A DNA stretch of 64,000 bases from Azospirillum brasilense (GCF_001315015.1 NZ_CP012914.1:2538501-2602500); one strand, 5' to 3'. Shown: positions 1-12,639, counted from the first letter of the stretch. Notes: generated by a model from the sequence alone, not told the origin. A program made the numbers and translations.

Positions 1-254
1 ACGACCTGCCCGACCATCTGCTGGGCAAGGTCTGGAAGGGCCGCTGGCGCGGTCAGGAGCAGGTCTGGCTGGCCGCCCGCTTCACCGGCGCGGACAGTGA
101 CATCGACCTCGCCACCGAGCATCCGGAATTCGACGCCTGGACATGGGTCGACGCCGACGATCTGCCCGGCCTGATCGTGCCCTTCAAGCGCCCGGTCTAC
201 GAGTCGGTGCTGGCGGAGTTCGCCTCGGTCATTGCGACGCTGCGGCGGGGATGA
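1..254 (+). CDS. rppH: RNA pyrophosphohydrolase RppH, C-terminal part (gene begins before the window)
   Basis: The reading frame is open from position 3 to the TGA at 252-254 and gives about 83 residues. It begins DLPDHLLGKVWKGRWRGQEQ, the pattern found just after the Nudix box in RppH (a DLP tract followed by a GQ-Q-W segment). RppH removes pyrophosphate from the 5' end of mRNAs and so starts their decay. The Nudix catalytic box itself lies outside the window, so the call rests on the C-terminal third. The gene converges on the next gene with a gap of about 20 bp. Confidence 0.8.
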   Translation, partial: DLPDHLLGKVWKGRWRGQEQVWLAARFTGADSDIDLATEHPEFDAWTWVDADDLPGLIVPFKRPVYESVLAEFASVIATLRRG

Positions 255-276
255 CCCCCGCCGCGTCCCGTCCTGT

Positions 277-1095
277 TCAGGCGACCTTGGCCAGCCGCTT
301 GGCGCGGCTTTCGATCAGCCACCAGGCGCCACGCGCGGCGACGCTGTAGAAGCGGGTGTGCGGCTTCAGCCCGCAGGCCTTGAAGACCATCGCCACCGCG
401 CGGTCGACATGCTTGGGCCGGTAGCGGCCGTAGGCGCGGCGCATGTAGGCTTGGTTGTAGGTCTTGTGCGCGTAGGGCTCGCCCTCCGGCGCGTTGGCCG
501 CGTAGTAGGCGTAGGCCAGCTCGTCGTCCTCCGACTCGCCGATGCGCGACAGCGCCACCTTGAGACGCTGGAACTTGTTGAGCTGCTCCAGCTCCAGATA
601 CTTCTTCGTGTAGGTGTAGAAGAGCTTGAAGTGGCGCAGCTCGTCGGCGGCGATGTTCTTGCAGATCAGCTTGAGGACCGGCTCGTCCGTCGAGTCGCCG
701 ATGGCCGCGTAGTAGCTGCTGGTGCCGGTCTCGACCATGCAGCGGGCGATCATCTCGCCGGTCCGCGAGCCGCGGACCGAGGCGGCGAGGTCGATCGGCA
801 CCTTGTAGCCGGCGCGGAAGCGCTCGACGGCCCGGTCGAAGTTGAAGGTCGGATCGACCAGCTCCGCCCATTTGCCGAGCGCGCGGCCGTGCTGGACCTC
901 CTCGACCGCCCAGCCGTGCGCGACCTCCTGGAACTCGGGATCGTCGTGGAAGACGTTGCAGAGATAGGCCGTGTAGTCGTCGGCGTTGAACTCCACCAGG
1001 GCCGCCGCCTTGATGAGCGGAACGAGATCGGGATCGACCTTGCTGTGGTCCAGTTGATCCCAGGGAAGCTCTTCGTATTTCCAGTGCAACGCCAC
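277..1095 (-). CDS. Ferritin-like di-iron domain protein
   Basis: About 272 residues from a GTG start at 1093-1095 that has a GGGAG-type ribosome site just upstream. A longer frame reaches an ATG at 1170, but that ATG lies in the atp terminator hairpin, so the shorter start is preferred. The protein is mostly helical and carries paired acidic/His motifs (EEVQH and ADELRH) plus two further helix glutamates (in VEFNADD and MVETGT), the ligand pattern of ferritin-like di-iron four-helix bundles such as rubrerythrins and acyl-ACP desaturase relatives. Substrate and partner are unknown. No redox partner is adjacent. Confidence 0.6.
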   Translation of the reverse strand: MALHWKYEELPWDQLDHSKVDPDLVPLIKAAALVEFNADDYTAYLCNVFHDDPEFQEVAHGWAVEEVQHGRALGKWAELVDPTFNFDRAVERFRAGYKVPIDLAASVRGSRTGEMIARCMVETGTSSYYAAIGDSTDEPVLKLICKNIAADELRHFKLFYTYTKKYLELEQLNKFQRLKVALSRIGESEDDELAYAYYAANAPEGEPYAHKTYNQAYMRRAYGRYRPKHVDRAVAMVFKACGLKPHTRFYSVAARGAWWLIESRAKRLAKVA

Positions 1096-1162
1096 ACTCC
1101 ACTCCCGCTGCGGCCGCCGTTCCGGGCCGGTTGTTCCACGCTCTGACGGAGAATAGGACGAT

Positions 1163-1201
1163 AAAAACAAAAACGCCTCGACGGACGGGCCGGGAGGCGT
1201 T
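1163..1201 (-). terminator. Rho-independent terminator of the atp operon
   Basis: The arms AACGCCTC (1172-1179) and GAGGCGTT (1194-1201) form an 8-bp stem. Read on the minus strand they are followed by a T-rich tract (TTTTTGTTTTT). It lies about 90 bp after the atpC stop, at the place expected for the end of the atpHAGDC transcript. Confidence 0.8.
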
Positions 1202-1291
1202 CGATCCCTTGCGGGATACTATGTATGGCTGCGAAGGCGCAATGCAACGGAAACGGCCCAGCCGGCGGTCGCCGCCGGGCCGACCCCGGTG

Positions 1292-1705
1292 TCAGTGCGT
1301 GGTCGCGCCGGTCGCGTCGAGCTTGGCGCGGGCGATGGCGATCTTCGCCTCCACGCGGGCCTTCTCGTCGTCGGACTTGGCGTCTTCCAGATCCTCGCCC
1401 AGGTCGCGGATCTGCTGCTCGACCTTGGCGCGGTCGATCTCGGCGACCGCGATGGCCTCCTCGGCCAGGACGGTGCAGCGGGTCTCGGTCACCTCGGCGA
1501 ATCCGCCGGCGACGAACACCCGGTCGACCACGCGGTCGGCCTCGTAGACGTCGATCACGCCCGGACGGACGGTCGAAATCATCGGCGAGTGGCCGGCGAG
1601 GACGCCGAAGTCACCTTCCGAACCCGGCACCACGACCATGTCGACGGGCTGCGAGGTCAGCAGCTTCTCCGGAGAGACCAGCTCGAATTCGACTTTATCG
1701 GCCAT
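1292..1705 (-). CDS. atpC: F1 ATP synthase epsilon subunit
   Basis: 137 residues. The N-terminal beta-sandwich domain (about residues 1-85) contains the family pattern GDFGVLAGHSPMISTVRPG. A helical C-terminal part (about 88-135) begins AIAVAEIDRAKVEQQ. Epsilon sits in the central stalk of F1, couples rotation to the c-ring and can inhibit ATP hydrolysis. It is the last gene of the operon, 90 bp after atpD, and the gap holds a REP-like palindrome. A strong terminator follows it. Confidence 0.95.
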   Translation of the reverse strand: MADKVEFELVSPEKLLTSQPVDMVVVPGSEGDFGVLAGHSPMISTVRPGVIDVYEADRVVDRVFVAGGFAEVTETRCTVLAEEAIAVAEIDRAKVEQQIRDLGEDLEDAKSDDEKARVEAKIAIARAKLDATGATTH

Positions 1706-1732
1706 GGGTTTCCTGGTGCCTCTTCATAAGAA

Positions 1733-1764
1733 CCCCCTCCCCCGCGCGGGCGGAGGAGAGGGTT
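1733..1764. repeat. REP-like palindrome in the atpD-atpC gap
   Basis: A pyrimidine-rich block (CCCTCCCCC) faces a purine-rich block (GGAGGAGAGGG) around a GC-rich loop and ends in GGTTAG. The same design recurs at 12587, 26255, 32060, 41739, 44694 and 46019. In the transcript it would form a hairpin between atpD and atpC, where it could affect mRNA processing or relative expression; that effect is inference. Confidence 0.6.
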
Positions 1765-1795
1765 AGCCTCGTTACCGAACCTCAGCCGACCTTGA

Positions 1796-3304
<1,509 letters not shown>

Positions 3305-4195
3305 TTAAACCGCCTCGGCGCCGGAGATGATCTCGATCAGCTCCTTGGTGATGTAGGCCTGGCGCGTGCGGTTGTAGGTGATCGTCAGCTTGTTGATCAT
3401 GTCGCCGGCGTTGCGCGTCGCGTTGTCCATCGCGGTCATGCGGGCGCCCTGTTCGGACGCGGCGCTTTCCAGGAGGGCGCGATAAACCTGGATCGACAGG
3501 TTGCGCGGCAGCAGCTCGGCGAGGATCTGCTCCTCGTCGGGCTCGAACTCGTAGATCGCCTTGACCTCGGCGCCCGCGGCCTCCTCGTCCGCCTGCGCCT
3601 CGACGGCGAAGGGAACGAGCTGCTGGACGGTCACGATCTGGGAGATCGCCGACTTGAACTTGTTGAAGATCACCGAGCAGACGTCGAACTCGCCCGCGTC
3701 GTACATCGCCAGAACCTTCTGCGCGACGACATCGGCGTCGGCGAAGGACAGCTTGCGGCGACCCACATCCTCGTAGGTCTCGACGATCAGCGAGCCGAAC
3801 TCGCGGCGCAGCTGGTCGCGGGCCTTGCGGCCGACGGTGAGCAGCTTGACCGTCTTGCCTTCCGACTGGAGGCGCAGGATCTGGCGGCGGGACTCACGGA
3901 CGATGGCGCCGTTGAAGGCGCCGCACAGGCCGCGGTCGGAGCTGATGATGACGAGGAGATGCACCTGATCGGAACCGGTGCCGGTCATCAGCTTCGGGCC
4001 GTTGCCCGAGTCCTGCACGTTGGCCGCGAGAGAGGCCAGCATGCGGCCCATGCGCTCGGCGTAGGGACGACCGGCTTCCGCCTGCTCCTGCGCACGGCGG
4101 AGCTTGGAGGCGGCGACCATCTTCATCGCCGAGGTGATCTTCCGCGTCGATTGGACGCTGGCGATCCGGTTCTTTAGGTCCTTGAGGTTAGGCAT
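3305..4195 (-). CDS. atpG: F1 ATP synthase gamma subunit
   Basis: 296 residues. The N-terminal helix has the family signature [20 protein letters not shown] and the C-terminal helix ends [20 protein letters not shown], the two strands of the coiled-coil rotor shaft. The central Rossmann-like part includes [11 protein letters not shown]. Gamma is the rotor that drives conformational change in the beta subunits. It lies about 70 bp after atpA and about 70 bp before atpD, consistent with one transcript. Confidence 0.97.
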   Translation of the reverse strand: MPNLKDLKNRIASVQSTRKITSAMKMVAASKLRRAQEQAEAGRPYAERMGRMLASLAANVQDSGNGPKLMTGTGSDQVHLLVIISSDRGLCGAFNGAIVRESRRQILRLQSEGKTVKLLTVGRKARDQLRREFGSLIVETYEDVGRRKLSFADADVVAQKVLAMYDAGEFDVCSVIFNKFKSAISQIVTVQQLVPFAVEAQADEEAAGAEVKAIYEFEPDEEQILAELLPRNLSIQVYRALLESAASEQGARMTAMDNATRNAGDMINKLTITYNRTRQAYITKELIEIISGAEAV

Positions 4196-4267
4196 GCCGG
4201 CCCTTCATTCCGCTCGGGGTCGTTCGGGTTGACGGACGGGGCGCAGGGACTGCGCCCCCGCCGTCGA

Positions 4268-5796
<1,529 letters not shown>

Positions 5797-5797
<1 letters not shown>

Positions 5798-6366
5798 CAG
5801 ACTGATCCCCCTGAGGCCTTCATGGCGAGTTGCAATTTGTTCAGCTTCGTGCGCACCGAGGTGTCGACCATGCGCGAGCCGAACTTAACGATCATGCCCC
5901 CGATCAGCGCGGGATCGACCGAGGTGTTGACCAACACCTTGGAGCCGATCGACGCCTTCAGCGTGTCGGTGACCGCGGCCAGCTGAGCGTCGCTCAGCGG
6001 CTGGGCGGAGGTGACCTGGGCGGTCACTTCGCCGCGACGACGGGCCAGTTCGGCGAGATAGCCTTCGATCATGCCTTCCAGCGCGAACAGGCGGCGGTTC
6101 TTGGCCACCAGCCCGATGAAGCGCTTGGTCAGATCGGACACTTCGGCGCGGTCCAGAACCGCGGCCATCGCCCGGCCTTGGTCGGCGCGGCTGATCACGG
6201 GACTGCGGACGAGGCGGCGAAGGTCGGCGCTCTCAGCCAGGATTTGCTTCAGCGCAACCAGATCGCTCGCGACCTGATCCAACGCTTTGTTCTCGTCCGC
6301 AAGCTCGAACAGCGCGATGGAGTAGCGCGTAGCGAGTTCGGAAACGCCTGTACCTTCGATTGCCAC
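5797..6366 (-). CDS. atpH: F1 ATP synthase delta subunit
   Basis: 189 residues from a GTG start with GAGGG about 5 bases upstream. The N-terminal helical domain ([19 protein letters not shown]) binds the alpha N-termini. The C-terminal part has the family motif [20 protein letters not shown], which contacts the peripheral stalk. It is the first gene of atpHAGDC. No F0 genes (atpB, E, F) are in the window, matching the split F1/F0 arrangement known in this group. Confidence 0.95.
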
Positions 6367-6792
6367 CTGATCCCTCGAATTGAGTTCGGTAGACGGTGAA
6401 TTTTCAGGGCCTTAAATAGGGCAAAACCCACATCGCGACGGCCCAGCCCGCGAAAGCGAGCGGTCCAATATCACAGGATTAGGCCCTGCGCAACGGGGTC
6501 TGGACAATTTGCACGCGGCTTGCGTGCGGCGTTTTGCGCCCCTGCGGCGTGGGGTCCGTTCTTGGCGGCGGGTGCTGGAAATGGGCATACCACTTCACAA
6601 CCGCAACGGATCACCTTGGCATCTGAAGGACCTGCCCTCCCCGAGGCCCGTCCCGAGGCCGGATTTCCAGAGCCCGCCGCGCGGCGGTCCTAGAGACCAG
6701 ACTGTGACCTAACGCCCCGTTTAACACCCGTTTAACCATTCACGCGCACGGTCGCCTCACAGCCCGTCTGACAGGACAAACCCAGGCCAATC
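6367..6792. promoter_or_regulatory. Divergent intergenic region between atpH and a small unknown gene
   Basis: About 425 bp without a convincing gene; a 67-codon frame at 6509-6712 has no ribosome site or recognisable product. The region must hold the atp operon promoter (minus strand) and the promoter of the gene at 6793. The only clear motif is the CtrA-type box at 6721-6736. I could not place a sigma-70 promoter for atpH with confidence. Confidence 0.5.
6721..6736 (+). promoter_or_regulatory. CtrA-type box (TTAA-N7-TTAAC)
   Basis: TTAACACCCGTTTAAC at 6721-6736 matches the full CtrA consensus TTAA-N7-TTAAC, and TTAACCAT overlaps its right half. It lies 57 bp before the ATG of the small gene at 6793 and about 355 bp from the atpH start, so the small gene is the likelier target. 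CtrA is the alphaproteobacterial response regulator that controls cell cycle or motility genes. Binding is inferred from sequence only. Confidence 0.5.
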
Positions 6793-7116
6793 ATGACCGT
6801 CGTCGCCTTCTCCTGCGCCCGCTTCACCCCCGCCGACCTCAACGAGTTCGAGGCGGTGGCCGATCCGAAGCTGCGCCTTGGCCATTGGGCCGGGGTCATC
6901 CGCGAAACGGGCCGGGAGCATGACCGGCTCCTTGTCCTCCTGCCCGGCGTGGACCGTCCCGTCTTCCGGTTCGAGCGCGACGGGCGCGGGCGTTACAGCC
7001 TGTCCTTCAACGACCGCTCCGGCTGGTACGGCATCGGGTCGGGAAGCAGCGCCGCCGAATGCCTGTCGATCTGGCGGCCCCGTCCGCGGGCCGACCGCTC
7101 CGTCTCGGTGCTCTGA
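6793..7116 (+). CDS. Conserved-looking hypothetical protein, 107 aa
   Basis: 107 residues with no signal peptide or membrane segment and no domain I recognise. It is a soluble, beta-rich-looking small protein (DRLLVLLPGVDRPVFRFERDGRGRYSLSF) with an Arg-rich tail. The ATG follows a weak CCAGG ribosome site. Codon use is like the neighbours. The CtrA-type box 57 bp upstream is the only clue to its regulation. Function unknown. Confidence 0.6.
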   Translation: MTVVAFSCARFTPADLNEFEAVADPKLRLGHWAGVIRETGREHDRLLVLLPGVDRPVFRFERDGRGRYSLSFNDRSGWYGIGSGSSAAECLSIWRPRPRADRSVSVL

Positions 7117-7190
7117 GCCTCTTTTTCACCCTTCGGAAAAGTCCGATTCGGCCGCCGCCGGACTGCCGGATCGCCCATCGGGGAACCCGG

Positions 7191-7694
7191 TCAGCGATAG
7201 ACGCCGACCGACAGCAGATAGGGCTCGCCGCCCAGGACGATGCGGCGTACGATCATCGTCTTTGGCGCGATCTGGCCGGACAGCGGGTCCGTCCATTTGT
7301 AGCTGACGGCGCCCGCATCCCGCTCCGCCACGATGTCCAGTGCCTCCTGGATGAAGGGCTTGCCGTCAACGTCCTTCAGGTCCTTGAGGTTCACGCCGTT
7401 CAGCGACGGCGTCCAGCCGTGGGCCACCATCACGCCGTCGCGGTCGATCAGCATCGGGTAGAGGTCGCGGTCGATCAGCGCGCCATCCCGCTGGGCGAAG
7501 GCGTCCGCCGCACCCTCCGCGCCGTGCTGGCGCAGATAGCCGCTGGTCTTGTCGAGGAGCGCCTTGGCGTCCGATTCCGTCCCCCGGGTCTGGGCGGGCA
7601 CGCCCGCCGCCAGGGCGATGATCGCCAGCAGCGCGAGAACCGGAAGAACCGTCAGCAAGGTAGGGAGGTGGAAACGACCGCGCAGCCTGGACAT
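7191..7694 (-). CDS. Membrane-anchored single Cache-domain protein
   Basis: About 167 residues from the ATG at 7692-7694; a frame extended to 7763 is possible. An N-terminal hydrophobic segment (LPTLLTVLPVLALLAIIALAAGV, split here into its core) is a signal anchor. The rest resembles a single Cache sensory domain: a helical AKALLDKTSGYLRQHGAEGAADAF stretch, then DRDLYPMLIDRDGVMVAHGW and FIQEALDIVAERDAGAVSYKW, ending with a PKTMIVRRI strand. Such domains bind small ligands outside the membrane, usually in chemoreceptors or kinases. Here there is no output domain, so it may act as a binding or accessory protein. Confidence 0.65.
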   Translation of the reverse strand: MSRLRGRFHLPTLLTVLPVLALLAIIALAAGVPAQTRGTESDAKALLDKTSGYLRQHGAEGAADAFAQRDGALIDRDLYPMLIDRDGVMVAHGWTPSLNGVNLKDLKDVDGKPFIQEALDIVAERDAGAVSYKWTDPLSGQIAPKTMIVRRIVLGGEPYLLSVGVYR

Positions 7695-7853
7695 GAGATC
7701 GCTCGGCGAAAGATGACTTCCATACTCTGGTAATACCATGACCCGCCGGCCGCAACGGACCAAACGTCACAGGTGCCCTGCGGAGCGCGCAGGGACAATC
7801 GGTCGCAGCCCCCCTTTACAAGAGTCCGACGTTTCTTGGCGGGCGCGGCATCT

Positions 7854-10118
7854 CTACAGGAAGCTGTAGGGATCAACGTCCACTTGCACGCGCACGTTGG
7901 GCGGAATGTCCACCTGTTCCAGCCAGCGGGCGATCAAGGGTTGCACCTGGACGGTGCGCGGCGCCTTCAGCAGCAGGCGCCGCCGGTGCCGCCCCCGCAG
8001 CAGGGCGAGCGGCGCCGGGGCGGGGCCCAGCACGGCGACGGTGTCGCTGCGCGGCGCGGCGCGGCCCAGCGCGATGGACAGCTTCTCCACCGCCGCCGCG
8101 TCCTCCCCCGACACGATCAGGGCGGCCAACCGTCCGAAGGGCGGCATCCCGGCCTCCAGCCGCATCTCCGCCTCCAGCTGGTAGAAGCCGTCACGGTCGC
8201 CGGCGGCCAGCGCCTGCATCACCGGATGCTCGGGCATGTAGGTCTGCAGCATCACCCGCCCCGGCCGCTCGCCGCGCCCGGCGCGCCCGGCCACCTGATG
8301 GAGGAGCTGGTAGGTCCGCTCCCCCGCCCGCAAATCGCCGCCGGCCAGCCCCAGATCGGCGTCGACCACCCCGACCAGTGTCAGCATGGGGAAATGGTGG
8401 CCCTTCGCCATGACCTGGGTGCCGATCAGGATGTCCAGCTCATGGTCGGCGATCCGCCGGACCATCTCCTGGATGGCACGGGGACCGAACAGTGTGTCCG
8501 ACGCCATGATGGCGGCGCGGGCGTCGGGGAACAGCTCCGCCACCTCCTCGGCGATGCGCTCCACGCCGGGGCCGCAGGCGGCCAAGGTGCCCTCCTCGCC
8601 GCATTCCGGGCAGGTCGGGGAGAGCGGCTGCGACAGGCCGCAATGGTGGCACTGGAGCTTGCGGGCCAGCCGGTGCTCGACCAGCCAGGCCGTGCAGTTG
8701 GGGCATTGCAGGCGGTGCCCGCAGGCCCGGCACAGGGTCAGCGGGGCGTAGCCGCGGCGGTTGAGGAACAGCATCACCTGCTCCTTCTCCGCCAGCGTCT
8801 GCTCGATGGCCTTCTTCAGCGACGGGGCCAGCCAGTGGCGCGCCGGCGGCCGGTCCTTGCGCAGGTCCACCAGTTCCACGTCGGGCAGCACGGCGCCGCC
8901 GTGGCGGCCCGGCAGCTCGATGCGGGCGTAGCGGTTGCTGTCGGCGTTGACCTTGGTCTCCAGCGACGGCGTGGCGGAGACCAGCACGGTGGGGATGCCG
9001 CCGAGATGCGCCCGCGCGACGGCCATGTCGCGGGCGTGGTAGATCGACCCCTCCTCCTGCTTGTAGGCGGAGTCGTGCTCCTCGTCGATGATGATGACGC
9101 CCAGGTTCTTGTAGGGCAGGAACAGGGCGGAGCGGGCGCCGACCACCACCGGCACCTCGCCGTTGGCCACCGCCCTCCAGGTGTCGCGGCGCTGCGCCCC
9201 GGTCAGCTCGGAATGCCATTCCGCCGGCGGCGCGCCGAAGCGGCGGGCGAAGCGCTCAAGCCACTGCGCCGACAGGGCGATTTCCGGAAGCAACACCAGC
9301 GCCTGCTTGCCCGCCTTCAGGGCGGCGGCGATCGCCTCGTAATAGACCTCCGTCTTGCCGGAGCCGGTCACCCCGTCGAGCAGCACGGTGGAATAGACGC
9401 CGGACTCGACGCGGGCGCGCAGGTCCGCCGCCGCGGCCTCCTGGTCGGCGGACAGGGTGGGGCCGGGGCGGTGGCAGTCGGGCCGCCCGAGCTTGGTCGG
9501 CTGGAGCAGCACCGGCTCCAGCAGCCCGGCCTCGGCCAGCCCGCGCACCACGGTGACGCCGCAGCCGGCCTCCTCCGCCAGCTCCGCCGGGGTGCGCGGC
9601 GGGCCGTCGTCCAGCAGGGCCAGCACGCGCCGCCGCGGCTCGGTCATCTTGAAGCCGGGCGGCGGTTCGGCGTCCGGCTTGCGCAGGTAGGCGAGCATGG
9701 CCTTCGCCGGCTCCAGCGCCGACGGCACGCTGATCGCCATGCGCAGCACATGCCCCGGCGGCGTCATGGTGTAGGCGGCAACCCACTCCACGAACTTGCG
9801 CTCGACCTCCGGCATCGGCGGCACGTCGAAGCGGCGCACCACCGGCTTCAGCCGGGTTGCCTCAACGACTCCGGCGCCGTCGCCCCACACCACGCCGAGC
9901 ACGCGGCGCGGCCCGAGCGGAACCTCCACGTAATCGCCGGGGACGAGGGTCATCCCGGCGGGCACGCGGTAGTCGTAGGCCTCGCGCAGCGGCAGCGGCA
10001 GCAGCACGCGGACGCGCGGGTCCGCGTCCGGCGGCACCGTGCCCGGCAGAAGAGCCTGCGCGGAATCTCCGGAAGCGGCCCCGGATTTGGCCCCGGATCT
10101 GGCGGAATTTTCACGCAT
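7854..10118 (-). CDS. priA: Primosomal replication restart helicase PriA
   Basis: 754 residues. The N-terminal DNA-binding domain ([19 protein letters not shown]) is followed by a helicase core with Walker [13 protein letters not shown] and Walker [14 protein letters not shown]. The zinc-binding region holds the family's paired cysteines (CRACG, CPNC, CHHCG, CPECG). Motif VI lies near [14 protein letters not shown]. PriA reloads the replisome at stalled forks. It is transcribed away from fsa-xerC, a neighbourhood common in Rhodospirillales. The start [13 protein letters not shown] gives a short disordered lead; a later start is possible. Confidence 0.95.
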   Translation of the reverse strand: MRENSARSGAKSGAASGDSAQALLPGTVPPDADPRVRVLLPLPLREAYDYRVPAGMTLVPGDYVEVPLGPRRVLGVVWGDGAGVVEATRLKPVVRRFDVPPMPEVERKFVEWVAAYTMTPPGHVLRMAISVPSALEPAKAMLAYLRKPDAEPPPGFKMTEPRRRVLALLDDGPPRTPAELAEEAGCGVTVVRGLAEAGLLEPVLLQPTKLGRPDCHRPGPTLSADQEAAAADLRARVESGVYSTVLLDGVTGSGKTEVYYEAIAAALKAGKQALVLLPEIALSAQWLERFARRFGAPPAEWHSELTGAQRRDTWRAVANGEVPVVVGARSALFLPYKNLGVIIIDEEHDSAYKQEEGSIYHARDMAVARAHLGGIPTVLVSATPSLETKVNADSNRYARIELPGRHGGAVLPDVELVDLRKDRPPARHWLAPSLKKAIEQTLAEKEQVMLFLNRRGYAPLTLCRACGHRLQCPNCTAWLVEHRLARKLQCHHCGLSQPLSPTCPECGEEGTLAACGPGVERIAEEVAELFPDARAAIMASDTLFGPRAIQEMVRRIADHELDILIGTQVMAKGHHFPMLTLVGVVDADLGLAGGDLRAGERTYQLLHQVAGRAGRGERPGRVMLQTYMPEHPVMQALAAGDRDGFYQLEAEMRLEAGMPPFGRLAALIVSGEDAAAVEKLSIALGRAAPRSDTVAVLGPAPAPLALLRGRHRRRLLLKAPRTVQVQPLIARWLEQVDIPPNVRVQVDVDPYSFL

Positions 10119-10206
10119 CGGCTAGAGTGCCCCCTGGCCGCGACGCCGGGCAGCGAATCCCGGGAAACAGGGCACGGTCTTCCTCAGCAAGTATGGATTC
10201 CAGGTC

Positions 10207-10863
10207 ATGAAGTTCTTCGTTGACACCGCCGACATCGCCGAGATCCGCGATCTGGCCGACACCGGCCTGCTGGACGGTGTTACCACCAACCCCTCCCTCG
10301 TCGCCAAGACCGGTCGCAGCTTCCTCGACCTCGTGGCCGAAATTTGTGATGTGGTGGACGGCCCGGTCAGCGCCGAGGTGGCGTCCACCGACTTCGAGAC
10401 CATGCTGGCGGAAGGAAAGAAGCTTGCCAAGATCGCCGACAACGTCACGGTCAAGGTTCCGCTGACCCCGGCCGGCCTGAAGACCTGCAAGGCGCTGTCC
10501 TCCGAAGGGACGATGGTCAACGTCACGCTGTGCTTCTCCCCGGCCCAGGCGATCCTGGCCGCCAAGGCCGGCGCCAGCTTCGTGTCGCCCTTCGTCGGCC
10601 GCCTGGACGACATCGGGCAGGACGGCATGGGCCTGATCGCCGACATCGTGGAGATTTACAGCAACTACGATTACTTCAAGACCGAGGTGCTGGTCGCCTC
10701 GATCCGCAACCCGATCCACATCGTCGACTCCGCCCGCCTGGGCGCCCATGTCGTCACCGCCCCGCCGTCGGTGCTGAAGCAGCTCTTCAACCATCCGCTG
10801 ACCGACAAGGGCCTCGCCCAGTTCGTCGCCGACTGGCAGAAGACCGGCCAGTCCATCCTCTGA
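10207..10863 (+). CDS. fsa: Fructose-6-phosphate aldolase / short transaldolase
   Basis: 218 residues, the size of the short transaldolase subfamily (about 215-220). It opens [20 protein letters not shown] and has [12 protein letters not shown]. The Schiff-base lysine is in NVTVKVPLT, and the C-terminal part has [16 protein letters not shown]. The enzyme moves dihydroxyacetone units between sugar phosphates (pentose phosphate shunt) or acts as an aldolase; sequence alone does not separate the two. It is followed by the DUF484 gene after only 10 bp. Confidence 0.9.
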   Translation: MKFFVDTADIAEIRDLADTGLLDGVTTNPSLVAKTGRSFLDLVAEICDVVDGPVSAEVASTDFETMLAEGKKLAKIADNVTVKVPLTPAGLKTCKALSSEGTMVNVTLCFSPAQAILAAKAGASFVSPFVGRLDDIGQDGMGLIADIVEIYSNYDYFKTEVLVASIRNPIHIVDSARLGAHVVTAPPSVLKQLFNHPLTDKGLAQFVADWQKTGQSIL

Positions 10864-10873
10864 GGACGGCAGC

Positions 10874-11587
10874 ATGGGCCGGGAGCCGGGACACACCCCC
10901 CAGAGGAAGGACGCGCCGACCGCCGAGGAGGTGCACGCCTACCTGCGGGACCATCCCGACTTCCTGGTCCATCACGGCGATCTGGTCCACCACCTGACCC
11001 CGCCGTCGCAGGACCGCGGGCGCGGGGTGGTGGACCTACAGGCCTACATGGTCGAGCGGCTGCGCGGCGAGGTCCGCCTGCTGAAGGACCAGCAGCGCGA
11101 GCTGATCGGCACCTCGCGCGCCAACATGAACAGCCAGAACCGCATCCACGCGGCGGTGCTGTTCCTCCTCGACGCCCAGAGCTTCGAGCAGCTCATCCAG
11201 ACCATCACCACCGATCTGGCGGTGCTGCTCGACCTGGACGTCGCCTGCCTGATCGTCGAATCGAACGGCCAGGACACCCCGCATGTCCAGACCTCCGGCG
11301 TGCGGGTGGTCGCGCCGGGGACCGTCGACCGCTGGCTGGGCAAAGCCGACGTGGCGCTGAACGCCGACATCCAGGGCGACCCGGAGCTGTACGGCCCCGG
11401 CGCCGGGCTGGTGCGGTCGGAGGTCCTGATCCGCCTCCAGGTGTCCAGCGAGACTCCGGACGGCATGCTGGCTTTCGGCAGCCGCGAGCCGGACAGCTTC
11501 CACGGCGGCCAGGGCACCGAGCTGGTCGGCTTCCTCGCCCGCGTGGTCGAGCGGGTGATCCGCGGCTGGCTCGAACTGCCGGCCTGA
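10874..11587 (+). CDS. DUF484 family protein (GAF-like)
   Basis: 237 residues. The N-terminal signature EEVHAYLRDHPDFLVHHGDL and VVDLQAYMVERLRGEVRLLK are typical of DUF484. The C-terminal half folds as a GAF-like domain. The helical linker (about residues 55-85) may dimerise. DUF484 genes usually lie just before xerC, as here, which suggests a role linked to recombination or chromosome resolution, but the biochemical function is not known. GAGG lies before the ATG and overlaps the fsa stop region. Confidence 0.88.
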   Translation: MGREPGHTPQRKDAPTAEEVHAYLRDHPDFLVHHGDLVHHLTPPSQDRGRGVVDLQAYMVERLRGEVRLLKDQQRELIGTSRANMNSQNRIHAAVLFLLDAQSFEQLIQTITTDLAVLLDLDVACLIVESNGQDTPHVQTSGVRVVAPGTVDRWLGKADVALNADIQGDPELYGPGAGLVRSEVLIRLQVSSETPDGMLAFGSREPDSFHGGQGTELVGFLARVVERVIRGWLELPA

Positions 11588-11600
11588 CCCCACGGAACGC

Positions 11601-12560
11601 ATGACCGGAAAACAGAACCCCGTCCTCGGTTTCGCCGCCCAGCCCGACGTGCAGGACGTGCTGGTCCACTGGCGCCGCTGGATGGAGAGCGAGCGCAACG
11701 TCTCGCCCCACACGCTGACCGCCTACATCGGCGACGTCGCGACCTTCCTGGAGTTCATCACCGGCTATCAGGCGAAGCCGCCGTCGATGAACGACCTCGC
11801 CGCGCTGACCGTCACCGACTTCCGCTCCTGGCTGTCCCACCTCGCCATGAAAGGGATCGGCTCCAACAGCCGGTCGCGCGCCCTGTCGTCGGTGCGCAAC
11901 CTCTTCCGCTGGCTGGACCGCGACGGGCGTTTGCACAACCCGGCGATCAACACCTTCTCCGGCCCGCGCATCAAGCGCCCGGCGCCGAAGCCGCTGACCG
12001 TGCTGGACGCCGACCGCCTGCTGGAGGAATCGGAGAAGGAGCCGGACGAGCCGTGGGTCGGCAAGCGCGATCGGGCGCTGTTCACGCTGCTCTACGGCTG
12101 CGGCCTGCGCATCTCGGAAGCGCTGAACCTGACGCGCCGCGAGGCACCGCTGGGCGAGACGCTGCGGGTCACCGGCAAGGGCAACAAGGAACGGATCGTC
12201 CCGGTGCTGCCGGCGGTGACCGAGGCGGTGCGCGCCTACATGGACGCCTGCCCCTACCGCCAGGGGCCGGACGCCCCGCTGTTCGTCGGGGTGCGCGGCG
12301 GGCAGCTCGCCCCGGCCATCGCGCAGCGGCGGATGCGCGACCTGCGCCGGCTGATGGGGCTGCCGGAAACCGCGACGCCGCACGCGCTGCGGCACAGCTT
12401 CGCCACGCATCTGCTGGCGGACGGCGGCGATCTGCGGGCGATCCAGGATTTGCTGGGCCACGCCTCGCTGTCGACGACGCAGCGCTACACGGACGTGGAG
12501 AGCGAGCAGCTGATGCAGGTGTACCGCTCGGCGCACCCGCGGGCGAAGAAGACGCCGTAG
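11601..12560 (+). CDS. xerC: Tyrosine recombinase XerC
   Basis: 319 residues. The N-terminal SAM-like domain (WRRWMESERNVSPHTLTAYIGD) precedes a catalytic domain with all the expected residues: Arg in GCGLRISEAL, Lys in GKGNKERIVP, HALRHSFATHLL, His in LGHASLSTTQ and the nucleophilic Tyr in QRYTDVE. XerC with XerD resolves chromosome dimers at dif. The dif site is not visible here. The gene is 13 bp after the DUF484 gene, and a REP-like repeat lies between its end and the convergent lpdA. Confidence 0.93.
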   Translation: MTGKQNPVLGFAAQPDVQDVLVHWRRWMESERNVSPHTLTAYIGDVATFLEFITGYQAKPPSMNDLAALTVTDFRSWLSHLAMKGIGSNSRSRALSSVRNLFRWLDRDGRLHNPAINTFSGPRIKRPAPKPLTVLDADRLLEESEKEPDEPWVGKRDRALFTLLYGCGLRISEALNLTRREAPLGETLRVTGKGNKERIVPVLPAVTEAVRAYMDACPYRQGPDAPLFVGVRGGQLAPAIAQRRMRDLRRLMGLPETATPHALRHSFATHLLADGGDLRAIQDLLGHASLSTTQRYTDVESEQLMQVYRSAHPRAKKTP

Positions 12561-12586
12561 ATTCGGAGGGAGGGAGGTGCATTGCC

Positions 12587-12625
12587 CCCTCCCCGGCCCT
12601 CCCCCGCTTCGCAGGGGAGGGAGAG
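12587..12625. repeat. REP-like palindrome between xerC and lpdA
   Basis: CCCTCCCCCGCTTCGCAGGG within 12598-12622 forms a strong hairpin (CCCTCCCC facing GGGGAGGG) around GCTTCGC. It is the same unit found in the pgk-recR and pheA-nudC gaps. It lies between convergent genes, where it may also act as a bidirectional transcription stop. Confidence 0.75.
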
Positions 12626-12639
12626 GAGAGAGACGCGCC

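Noticed and set aside
1096..1170. N-terminal extension of the ferritin-like protein to the ATG at 1170
   Set aside because: The ATG lies at the edge of the atp terminator hairpin and the added residues (SSYSPSERGTTG) do not look like the family; the GTG at 1095 has a better ribosome site.
6509..6712. 67-codon frame in the atpH upstream gap
   Set aside because: No ribosome site, no conservation signal and a low-complexity basic product.
7773..10223. 816-codon open frame opposite priA
   Set aside because: Antisense shadow; Gln/Gly/His/Arg-rich with no recognisable fold, while priA on the other strand is certain.
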